From positions 614,511,348 to 614,575,347 of the forward strand of contig CM057342.1 of NCBI GenBank assembly GCA_030015575.1: 64,000 nt of DNA, written 5' to 3'. This document shows, one piece after another, positions 44,111-54,415 of the stretch. The notes below the pieces were generated by a model. The model was not told the DNA's origin, made no database searches, and saw only the letters and a program-made list of their open reading frames with translations. Made by a program: the position numbers and the translations under genes. Origin of the DNA: Agapanthus africanus. Taxonomy: Eukaryota > Streptophyta > Magnoliopsida > Asparagales > Amaryllidaceae. Each line of letters begins with the position of its first letter. Within the stretch, counting starts at the first letter, position 1.

Positions 44111-45690
44111 GTGCATTCCTTGTTTGTTGTTGTCTTGGGAATGGATTTTCTCGGCACTTTCCACGCTCACATTGATTGTAGGGTAAAGAAAGTGATTTTC
44201 CAGATTCCCGGACATCCGGAGTTTGTTTTTGCTGGAGGAAGCAGTTCTGTCGGGCCAATCGAGTTTAGGGCTAGGCCGACAAACAATGTTCTTTCGTCGA
44301 TGGAGGTTGAAAAGGGTGAAGCGCCAGTTGTTGTTCGAGATTTTATGGACGTGTTCGAGGACATATCAGGTTTACCGCCGAAGCGAGACGTGGAGTTCGC
44401 GATTGACCTTATTCCTGGTGCAGTGCCAGTCTCTAAAGCGTACTATCCAATGGCACCAGTGGAATTGGAAGAAGTTAAGAAGTAGGTTACTGAATTACTT
44501 GAGAAGGGTTGGATTCGCAGCAGTAACTCACCTTGGGGAGCTCCAGTTCTTCTAGTCAAGAAGAAAGATAGCACAAGGAGAATGTGTATCGATTATCAAG
44601 AATTAAACCGGGTGACTATTAAGAACAAGTACCCGATCCCTCGCATTGGCGAATTATTTGTGCAGCTTAGTGGCGCGAGGGTATTCTCGAAGCTGGATTT
44701 GCGATCCGGATATCATCAGGTCCGAGTTAAAACAGAAGATATTTGCAAGACGGCATTCCGAACTCAGTATGGACATTACGAGTATTTAGTGATGCCCTTC
44801 GAAGTAACGAATGCACCGGCGATATGTATGGACTTGATGAACCGAATCTTTTCACCATTCTTAGACCAGTTTGTAGTGGTGTTCATTGGTGATATTCTGG
44901 TTTACTCGAGGAGTATTGAAGAGCATGCAGAACACTTGAGGATTGCACTGCAGACGTTGAGACAAGAAAAATTATATGCAAAGATGAGCAAGTGCGAGTT
45001 TTGGCTTGAAGAAGTGAAGTTTTTGGGACATGTTGTGTCTGGAGATGGAATCGCCGTTGATCCCGAAAAGATTACAGCAGTTCGGGATTGGCCGATTTCG
45101 AAGAACGTTGCAGAGATCAGAAGCTTTCTTGGACTTGCCGGGTATTACAGAAGGTTCGTGGAGAACTTTGCTCGTCTGGCGGAGCCTTTGACTAAGTTTA
45201 CGCGCAAAGAAGTACCATTTGTGTGGACGGATAAGCGTGCGTCAGCTTTTGAGGCGTTGAAACAGAGATTGATAACCGCTCCTGTTTTAACCGTACCAGA
45301 CAGTTCTGGAGAATTGGTGATTCACAGCGACGCATCTGGAAAAAGGTTTGGGGATGTGTTTTGATGCAGCATGGGAAGATTGTAGCTTACGCATCGAGAC
45401 AGTTGAAGACCCATGAGAAGAATTACCTAACTCATGACTTGAAGCTAGCAGCTGTGACTTTCGCTTTGAAGATTTGGAGACACTACTTATTGGGCGAAAG
45501 GGGTCGAAGTATTCACCAAGCACAAAAGCCTAAAGTACGTGTTCACTCAGAAGGAGCTAAATATGAGGCAGCGTAGATGGTTGGAGCTGATGGCTGACTA
45601 CGATCTTGATCTTAAGTACCATCCGGGGAAAGTTAATGTCGTGCCGAATGCGCTTAGTCGGTTGCCAGCAATTCAGATGTTGACTGCATA
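44111..45690 (+). pseudogene. Protease tail, RT and RNase H of Del/Tekay-like element
   Basis: It starts at GMDFLGTFHAHIDC (protease end), then [51 protein letters not shown] and [13 protein letters not shown]. The catalytic block reads FIGDILVYS where the family has FIDDILVYS, so one active-site Asp is Gly. A stop lies at 44483-44485. RNase H ([35 protein letters not shown]) has a frameshift near 45360 and another near 45510. It resumes as [21 protein letters not shown] before a TAG near 45688. Confidence 0.88.
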
Positions 45691-47176
45691 GAAGAAACTT
45701 ATCGAAGACTTTCGGAGATTCGATTGGAAGTTGTGCTACCGCATTCTTCGTCATTGATCGAGAGTATTAAAGCAGCACAGTCGAAGGACCCAAGATTACA
45801 GAAGTTTCGAGAACAGGTTGAAGTTGGACTTCGAACGGACTTGTTGATTTATGAAGATGGTTCGTTGCGTTATGGTAGCCGTTTGTGTGTGCCAAAAGGA
45901 GACATTTGCGAAGAGGTTACGAAGGAGGCGCACAGTTCAGTATATTCCGTACATCCAGGAGGTACGAAGATATACCGAGATCTACGACAGCATTTCTGGT
46001 GGGAAGGCATGAAATGGGAGATTTCCCGCTTTGTATCAAAGTGCTTGGTGTGTCAGCAAGTTAAGGCTGAACATCAAAGAGTTGCTGGTTTGTTGCAACC
46101 ACTTCCGATTCCTCAATGGAAGTAGGAACATATAACCATGTATTTCGTGACGGGTTTACCGCGGAGTCCAAAGGGCAACAATGCAATTTGGGTGATTGTT
46201 GACCGATTGACCAAGGCAGCTCATTTCATACCATTTCGAGTTGGTCAATCAACAGAAGCTTTGGCAGAACAATACATGCAGGAGATTGTAAGATTGCATG
46301 GAGTACCGGTGAGCATCGTGTCCGACCGTGACACCTGTTTCTTATCACACTTCTGGGGGAGCTTACAGGAAAGTTTGGAGACTCGATTGAATTAGCACAG
46401 CTTATCATCCTCAGACAGATGGTTAGTCGGAGAGAACGATCCAAACTCTTGAAGACATGTTGAGAGCTTGCATATTAGACTTCAAGGGTTCATGGGAGGA
46501 TCATTTACACTTGGTGGAGTTTTCTTACAATAGCAGTTTTCAGGCGACTATTCAGATGGCTCAATTCGAAGCATTATATGGTCGCAAGTGTCGTTCACCT
46601 GTTTGTTGGGACGATGTTGGAGAACGAAGATTGTTGCGACCGGATTTGATCGTGCAAACAGTTGAGAAGGTTAACACTATCCGGAATCATATGAAGGCAG
46701 CACAAGACCGACAAAAGAGTTAGGTAGATACATCGAGAAGACCACTAGAATTCGCCGTTGGTGATTTGGTATTCTTGAAGATATCATCGACTAGAGGGGT
46801 GATTCGTTTCGGAAGTCGAGGGAAGCTTAGTCCTCGACTCGTTGGACCTTTTGAGATTTTGGAGCGTGTCGGAGAAGTGTCATATCGATTGACTTTACCG
46901 CAATCCTTGGTGAATGTTCATGACATGTTTCATGTATCTCAACTCCGTAAGTATGTTCGAGATGAAACACATGTGCTGGATCATTCGGAGCTGACTGTAC
47001 GAGAAGATTTAAGCTTTGAGGAGCGACCGATGTCGATTGTGGATCGAAGAGAAAAGGTTCTCAAGAACAAAGTTATCACTCTTGTACTTATTTCTTGGGG
47101 AAATCGCTCGCATGGAGAATCAACTTGGAAACGAGAAGATGAAATCCGGCAGAAGTTTCCACATCTATTCTTGTAG
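45691..47176 (+). pseudogene. Integrase and chromodomain of Del/Tekay-like element
   Basis: The zinc-binding part includes KEAHSSVYSVHPGGTKIYRD and CLVCQQVKAEH. The core begins TMYFVTGLPRSPKG, where the first catalytic residue of the family (MDF) is Tyr. The second Asp survives in IVSDRDTCF, and the Glu block SERTIQTLED is out of frame after a shift near 46380. Later segments (ALYGRKCRSPVCW, GKLSPRLVGPFEIL, VHDMFHVSQLRKYV) are typical. The last about 60 residues, with STWKREDEIRQKFPHLF, are a chromodomain-like tail. Two more stops (near 46123 and 46723) break the frame. Confidence 0.88.
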
Positions 47177-47206
47177 TTTCTTGATTGTTTATCCTTTCTT
47201 GTTCTT

Positions 47207-47246
47207 GGAATTTCGAGGACGAAATTCTTTTTGTAGTTGGATATAA
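47207..47246 (+). promoter_or_regulatory. 3' coding-end signature and plus-strand priming region
   Basis: ATTTCGAGGACGAAATTC is the conserved block that follows the chromodomain in this lineage. The normally G-rich tract before the LTR is degenerate here (GTAGTTGGATATAA). Confidence 0.6.
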
Positions 47247-50200
47247 TGTAACAACCTAGTTCATTTATACCTATTCCAGTTCTTGTATTTCCTTATTTGT
47301 GGTATTTTCTTGATTTATCGTATTTTGGGTGCGAATGGTATTTTACATTTTACATTGCATTCGACCCGACCTGCTTGCTTGAAACCTATTAGATTCATAC
47401 TTATGCATTACCTTGACTTGTTACATAGACACGTGCATTTCATGTACACTGCATACTGGCATTTTATCTGACATGCGCATTTTGCAATATAACATTTTAA
47501 GTCACATAAAATATTTTAAAAATACTTAACATGGCCTGCTTGATACCTCTAACCCCATGGTAGCATCCGCGCATCTTGTTCTCGTCCTGTTCAGTGAAAC
47601 GAACGTGTTTGGATGGCTACGTGCACGCACGTGCATCCGTTCTTGAGGGTATACCTTGTCGTTACCCGGATATCCTATTTCGGTTTTGGTATTTACATAT
47701 ATTATCCGTGTTTTTAAACCATATTTTTAGACCCGATCCGGGCGTGTTTTGGACTATTTTTTGTATTAGCCAAAATAATCAAATTTTATTAATAGTATAT
47801 CATAACCGTACATTTAAATCTTTATAACCAAAAATATTCTTTTGAATTTTTCTTAACTAATATATTTTTTTAATTTATTATCCTAACAAACCCAGATCTC
47901 TGCAGCATCCCTGCACTCCCCTCTCTTTCCCATAAAAATATTATTTCCTTTTTACCCCAAAGATTTTACTCACGTCTCTCTCTCTCTTCCCCTCTCCTAT
48001 TCTCACTCCCCATCGTCTTCTTCTTTTTCACTTCCGTTTTTCCCGCTTTGCCTACACCTCCACGAAACCCACAACGCGCCCTGCCTCTACCGTCGCCGCT
48101 CCACCTCGACCACCACTCCTCCGTCTCTCCTTGCCTCTCCCCTACTGCCCTCATCTCCCTCTCTCTCCTCTCATCTCCCCGTTCTCGTTTCCCGCCTTCA
48201 TCATGAGAACCCACTTCCCTGCCCTTGCGTCGCGCTCGCCATCGCCGACCTCACCTCGTCGGCCTCCACTCGTCTTCTCCACCTTGTCTGCATCCCTCAT
48301 CCCTCTCCTCTCTTCTTCTCCACCTCCACCTTCGCTTGCATTCCCTGCACTCATCCTCTCCTCTGCCCTCGCCAGTACCGCCTCCACCCTCGTCGTCGTC
48401 GACATCCCCTCACCACCGCCGACGACCTCTCTCTCTCCTCCTCCCTTCCTCCTCTCTCTTCTTTCCAGACTTCAGGAACCCATCACCTGATTTCCCTGCA
48501 CACGATAACTCACTGCAACCCTTGCCGCCATCTCCTCTGTCGCAACGCTTCACTGCCGACCACCCTCGTCGGCTTCCCATCATCACCACCCCGTCATCTC
48601 CACTCCCTCTTCTCCTAAGCCCAAACTCCCTGCACACCCCGAATGCCAAGAAACCCAACTGCACACTAACTGCCTTGACAGAAAAAAACCCCCAGCTTGC
48701 ATTCTCTCTGTTGATGACCAATCACCGCTATAACCCCCTCGCATCGTCTCTGCCACAGAGCACCACACCTTAGTGACCACCCTCTCCTTCTTCTTCTCTT
48801 TTCTTCTTCTTCTTCCTTTTCTTTTCTTCTCTTTACTTACTTGGATTCTTGTTTTCCGGTGATCGCCAGAGCCGTGCCACTGCCAACGATCCGAGCAACC
48901 CAGTGAACGTTCCCAGCCAGCATGGTCACTCTCTTGCATTGCCTAGTCCTGTTCCGTACGTGCGCGCGTGCATCGCAACTTTTACCGACATCCGACGTGC
49001 CGTACGTATCCGTATTGTGATCCATCCAGGCAAGTTAATCTTGCTATATGCTATACTACTGTATTCTATGCCTATTTGAATTATAATACCCTATAATGAT
49101 TAGTTTTGCAATCCACATATTCATTTTTTCATATTACACCGTTTTCGGACATCCGTATGCGTCCGTATATGTTATTTCACATCTAGGGCATGCAAGTAAA
49201 ACTTGCTACATGCTATTTATATTATTTTATACTTATTTAACTGCATATTAAACCTGTAGTTTACATCTAATACCACATGTTCCATTTTTAACATTTCAAT
49301 GTTCTATTTATATCATTTTTAGATCTAGAACCTGAAATATATCATGATGTATATTAGGTTACAATCCATTGTACCCACGTCTATATTTATATTACATAGT
49401 ACTTGGTTGCATAGCCCATAATACCATTTTAATAGTTTATAAACTTTCGGACACCCGTTTGCATCTATTTAGCCTATTATATATACAATTGCATCCCTAG
49501 ATCATTTAACACATAATAATGAGATTTTAACATTCCATACTTGTTAAAGTGTATTTAATTAGTGTTGGAACCATAACCTTAACCCAAATCGATAACTGTG
49601 CATCCATATGCTTTAATCTGTACCTATTTGCATACCACCTCACAATGTTCCATTTTATTGTTCCATTAGTACCTCATACTTGTTTTGCATACCCATGCTT
49701 ATTTTAGTTTGATTATGAGCACCCACGTGACATGTTGTGCACCCCTGACATGACTTGATACACCTACTACTTGACACGACATGGTACCGTGCACTTCTTA
49801 ACATGACATGATACCTATACACTACTTGACTTCACCTGATGTACCATGGCATTACCTGTTACCTGATCTTGTTACTAATGCCAACAAACTTTACCTGTTG
49901 TCCCTACGGATATTTCCTGTTGTCTATCACCTATACCTGCTTGATCCTGCGTTGGTATTAACTCCAGATTTATTATCCCTGACTTGAACATATATAACTT
50001 GGGGGTATGGGGAAATCAATGATGAAACCTGACTTGTAACTCGACAGTTCGCTTACGTATACTGATCAGTTTAGAGGCTAGGCCAGCCTTGGGATGATGC
50101 TGCTGACATCATTCATCTATACATATTTCCTATCTTAGTGCCTAGCGGCATGTTTCGGTTTCAGCCCGAGAATCTTCACCGTGGTTTCGGGCACACACGG

Positions 50201-50742
50201 GATACTATTGAGTTACATCAATGATTCATCAAATTGATTTCAAAGACTTGAGAGTAGTTAACACAGTAGACCAGTTTAGATTACTCACTGCACACTACCC
50301 TTCACTGTCCTTATTTATATTGTTGTTTTACCTGTTTTACCGTTCATGATCATACCTGCATGTCTTGCTACCCCTGATTATATTATTATTGATGTTATGA
50401 TGCACTGACGTCTGGGTTTTGCATGGCCCAGATCCTCTACCTTTGTCGCATGCTGATCAGGAGTACTGCTGCTGTTAGACTGAGCAGTGAGGATCCTGTT
50501 GATATCCAGTTTTACGTTCCAGGTGTTTTATTTATTGGATCTTTTGCTTCCGCATATTATATTATTTCTTGACTCTTTTATTTTGGCTCATGGACATGTA
50601 CTAGATAGTTTAGTTTACTTTCCTATTCTTGATATCTCTACAGCCGTAATATGACTGTGGAGGGATTTTTCCTATCCACAGGTAGCATGACTGGCTCTGT
50701 CACGTGTCTATCTTAGCGCACTCTGGGAAGCGGGGCGTGACA
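47247..50742 (+). repeat. 3' LTR of Del/Tekay-like element
   Basis: It starts TGTAACAACC and ends GGGCGTGACA, 3,496 bp. It is 11 bp shorter than the 5' LTR through small indels in low-complexity sequence. It is followed by CATAC. Confidence 0.9.
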
Positions 50743-50747
50743 CATAC

Positions 50748-51004
50748 GGTTTTGCCATTTGAAATGAGACGAATCGTGGTGTTTAGAAAAAAATAAGGGC
50801 TACGGTATTTTTAAGAAAAGATGTGTCTTTTGAAAATATCCGTAGAATCCCTTGGCCTGTCTTTAAAATACTCACGGTTTGTTAGTTTTGAAAATAGGTA
50901 TGACTCGAGTCTAGTCTAACATCTATAAGTAAACTACATGACTAAACGAACAGTCTAACCGAAAGGGTAAGGGAAAACCACCTAAATCTGAGTCGATATA
51001 TATA
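50748..51004 (-). mobile_element. LTR D fragment 3 (minus orientation)
   Basis: It continues the AT-rich LTR D after the Del/Tekay-like insertion. It contains a 46-bp near-palindrome at 50800-50845 (CTACGG ... CCGTAG with AGAAAAGA/TCTTTT arms). It ends where element E begins. Confidence 0.4.
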
Positions 51005-51249
51005 TGTTTACCCCAATCAGAGCAAAGCTCTGTTCAAATTCTGAGGCGGGAGATGAAGCAACGCTTCATTTTCCCCCAATCAGAGCAAAGCTTTGCTTTG
51101 AAAATTTAAATAATGAAGCAACGCTTCAGATCCTTTGCGCTGCGCGCAACGCGCCACGTGTCTGGCGTAGATGCATTAGCGCAGCGCCCAAGAAGGTGCG
51201 CCCAATCAGAGCAAAACTCTGTTAAAAACAAAACAGAAGCATAGCTTCA

Positions 51250-51445
51250 GTTGCGCAAGCGCTGCGCTGCGCGACACGTGTCAGCGCAATCGCTCTTGCG
51301 CAAGCGCTGCGCTTTGCGCTGCGCGACACGTGTCAGCGCAGTTGCGCAATCGCAGCAGCGCTGCGCTGTGCGCTGCGCGACACGTGTCAGCGCAGCTGCG
51401 CAAGCGCAGCTGCGCTGCGCTGTGCGCTGCGTGACACGTGTCACG
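51250..51445. repeat. 54-bp tandem repeat with G-box palindromes
   Basis: GACACGTGTC starts at 51273, 51325, 51379 and 51433, embedded in GCGCTGCGC/TGCGCAA sequence. The last copy is extended to the 14-bp palindrome GTGACACGTGTCAC. A further CACGTG lies at 51155. CACGTG is the G-box bound by plant bZIP and bHLH factors. It lies 180-350 nt upstream of the TATA box at 51627. Confidence 0.85.
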
Positions 51446-51626
51446 CTCTGGGGCATTTGCGCCAAACAGAATAAAGATTTTAAAGAAATCTTTCTGTTCT
51501 TTTTAAAACAAGAAGATTTTTTTTTGTAAAACAGAAGCCTTTGGATCAAAGATCCAACGGTGGAGAAAATTCCCCAAATCACTCAGAGAAAAATCTCTTT
51601 AACAAAATTAACTAATTTATGGGCAC

Positions 51627-51635
51627 TATAAAAAT
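51627..51635 (+). promoter_or_regulatory. TATA box in element E
   Basis: TATAAAAAT in the context GGGCACTATAAAAATGACCC. Downstream is an A-rich leader with many stem-loops. Confidence 0.6.
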
Positions 51636-51959
51636 GACCCTAAGCCTCAATCCAAATGCATGAACATTTTCTGAAAAAAAAGAGAGAACTCTGAAGAACT
51701 CCTCAAGAACAAAAAAGGTAAAAACCTTTAGAAAAAGAGAAAATTCTCTTAAAAAACAGATCATTGATCTAAGAACAAGATCAATGATCTTCAATAAGAA
51801 AGAAAACTAACTAATAATAGTGCTTTGCACTTTTTATGAACCTTTGGTTCTTTGAGATAAGAAAAACTTATCTTTTTCTTTGATCTAAATTAGATCAAAT
51901 AGTGCTTTGCAGTTCTGTTCTTGAATCTAAAAGATTCTTAGTGCTTTGCACTTCCAAAC

Positions 51960-54171
51960 TGTTAGTTGTATGTATGCCCTAGAGGCCAGTATTGTACAGA
52001 TGATGTATATTATATTGGATGCTTGGACATATATAGAGATGACTTTCTTGCTCGATATGATAGTATGCTATCTGGTTGCTCTTTATCTTAACATGTACAC
52101 TAGTCTCTTTAAACTGTCTTATAGTTACATGTTGGTAAAGCCCTTAGGATGTGTACTTGACTACCTAGACTATGATGCGGATCATACTAGTGGGGGCATG
52201 GTAGTCTATAGGTACATCCTTCAAGGTCCCTAGTCGTGGGTGTATCGAGACGGGGCATCGATATACCAGTGTGGAGTAGCGTATACGCTTCTCGACCCAT
52301 GAGATGGGCAATGGATGATCCCATATCCATTGGTGTTTGACATCAGAGATGGTATACGGGTGCTCAGTGGAGACTGGGTACACTGGACGGACTCGCCGAG
52401 AACTCCCAGATGGTATTATACCTCACGTCAGATGGCAGTTCTCAGGTAACACTTGTACAGGTTAGTCTGTAGACCCGAGATCGTCATAGAGTCTTGTGTG
52501 ATTCCCACTGTGCTTTGATCTCCACCTTACCACGTCCATGAGGGCGTGCAAAACGGTGGTCTTTGGGTACAGTCCCGAGTCACATAAAGACAATGAGCGA
52601 TAGGAGGGGTTTCGTCTCTCCCGGTATTGGGGGTTGATGTTGCGCAGTGCTCGATTGGCCGTAACAGGGAAGTCCCTGGCCAGGGCTGATATGAGATTTG
52701 CTGGTAAGTGTTACCAGTAGTTTCTCGACCCGTTATGAGCCTCACATCGGCACGACTTATCGGTTACCGGGGTCTGACGTTTACCACCCCTAGACTTGAT
52801 ATGCGACATATCAGACGAACAGACCGGACTGTACGGTAAGTGTTACTGGTTGGATTCACAGGAGTGTGAGCGGGCTAGCTCATCGATCTTCTGATCGCTC
52901 AATACCCGGGTGGCCGTTACGTTTAGCAGACCGCTTGCGGCTTGTGGGTGCTTGATATGATCATCATCTGCTGCCGGCGTATTGACGAGTCTTTAGAGTC
53001 CTACACAGAGGTTTCCTGGCTCAAGCGAAACGAAATAGGAGCGCATATGAGATATGTGCAGGACAGAGAATAATGCGTGTATGTGATACCGTATACCATT
53101 CTCGTGATGAATGTATCGATTGGTTATATGCGATATAACCTAGATATCGAATCAAGGATTGATTCGATAAGCCGATACATAGAATACTAGTCGGTTATAT
53201 GTGATATGACCGGATCGTTAAATCAAGTGTTGATTTAATGATTTAATGTATAATTATATATTTGATATATTACTTTGCATTAACTAGTATTGGTTCACTT
53301 TAAATGGATTTTCTCACTTGATGTGCAAGTTGTATATGTGATATACTTTTGTGCACATGTTTGTATCATGTTTGATGATACATGCTCATTTGGTTAAGTG
53401 TAAAGAATTAAACCATGGTTAAGTTGATGATTAGGGTTTTGCTTATTCATTTATTTATTTGTTTATTAATATTTGATAGATAAATATGAATGGTGGCTTT
53501 GTTTGTTTTTAGTTGAAGATTCATGAAGCTTTGACTTAGTCACCATTCTTGTCTCATGCTTAACCCTAACCATTTGAACTAACCCTAGTTCATTCTCTAC
53601 ACTTAACTATGGTTGAGAATATGATAAGAATGAATTCTTTTTCAATTATTCAAAAACACTTATCATATTCTATCTTCTTCATCATCTTCTTCTTCAAGAA
53701 AAAGCTTGCCACCATTAATGGCATCTTGAGCAAAAGTGTGAGAAATCCAATTCTAAAGTGAACCCACCTCCTATTTCTTCACCCTCTACCTCTTGCCAAG
53801 TAGTATAGGGTGTTTTCTTCACAAGTTTCACAACTTGGTGAAGTTGGAGCTTGATCTTGTGTAACCTCGACGTAGATCATCTTCGGCATCGTAGCCGACG
53901 ACTAGTCCGCTCATTTCTCCGATGAAGCCGATGCTAGAGTCCGAGATCCGACTTGGACAGCGAGAGGACGTCTACGTGGAGCTAAGGAAGTGGAGAACCG
54001 GATCTACAAAGGTTGTAGCTTCTTACTTTTAGTTACGATGTTAACTAGTTTCACTTTTCGCCTAAAATTCTAGTTAACGATCCGTATTAGGGTTTCTCGG
54101 CACTCGTACAATTTGAAATTGGCATGGTTGATGCCTTGTGAGACTTCATTAGCGTGCCTAGGAACCCTACA
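51960..54171 (+). repeat. 5' LTR of Angela-like element 2
   Basis: It begins TGTTAGTTGTATGTATGCCC and ends GGAACCCTACA, 2,212 bp. The early GCCCTAGAGGCC is characteristic of the Angela/BARE style. Confidence 0.92.
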
Positions 54172-54172
54172 G

Positions 54173-54185
54173 TGGTATCAGAGCC
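54173..54185 (+). promoter_or_regulatory. Primer-binding site of element 2 (tRNA-Met)
   Basis: TGGTATCAGAGCC, one base after the LTR. Confidence 0.92.
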
Positions 54186-54374
54186 TAGCTAGAGCCTTAG
54201 GCGATGCTTAGACGATGTTAGAAACCCGATCGAACCCGAAACTCCAAACTTTTCATGCTCTCTGGACTTTTTTCAAAAACTGGGTTTTTTCCAGATTAAA
54301 AATGCTTAAAAAATTCAGCAGGGAATTCTAAGAATTATGGTGCAAAAATCACCTCATGATATGATTAAAGCGCG

Positions 54375-54415
54375 GCGGAACCGCGGCAGAAGCATGGCTT
54401 CTGCGGCGGTTCCGC
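54375..54415. repeat. GC-rich stem-loop in leader of element 2
   Basis: GCGGAACCGCGGCAGAAGC (54375-54393) pairs with 54397-54415 at 18 of 19 positions around the loop ATG. It lies 202 nt after the start of the primer-binding site, almost the same distance as in element 1 (213 nt). Confidence 0.88.

Larger units (their letters stand above)
40071..50742 (+). mobile_element. Del/Tekay-like Ty3 element with 3.5-kb LTRs, gag deleted
   Basis: The LTRs (40071-43577, 47247-50742) are flanked by the perfect duplication CATAC (40066-40070, 50743-50747). The tRNA-Met primer-binding site is at 43587. The 3.7-kb interior begins at the last strand of protease and codes RT, RNase H, integrase and a C-terminal chromodomain-like segment. 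Gag and most of the protease are missing. The LTR pair differs by roughly 3-4 percent in the part compared by eye. Two catalytic aspartates and several frames are lost, so it is dead. Confidence 0.9.
51005..51959 (+). mobile_element. Element E, left part: array of perfect short stem-loops
   Basis: It starts TGTTTACCCC. I count about 17 perfect hairpins with stems of 5-9 bp and loops of mostly 3-5 nt. Examples: CAGAGC-AAA-GCTCTG (51018), TGAAGC-AAC-GCTTCA (51054 and 51114), AAAGATTT-TAAAG-AAATCTTT (51473), TTGGATC-AAA-GATCCAA (51541), AAAGGT-AAAA-ACCTTT (51714), AGATAAG-AAAAA-CTTATCT (51855), TTTGATCTA-AAT-TAGATCAAA (51879), GAATCT-AAA-AGATTC (51923) and AGTGC-TTT-GCACT (51819, 51940). Stem sequences mostly differ, so this is not a tandem repeat. 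A TATA box lies at 51627. No coding frame. The class of the element is unknown: an LTR, a foldback transposon and a pararetrovirus-like leader are all possible. Confidence 0.6.
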
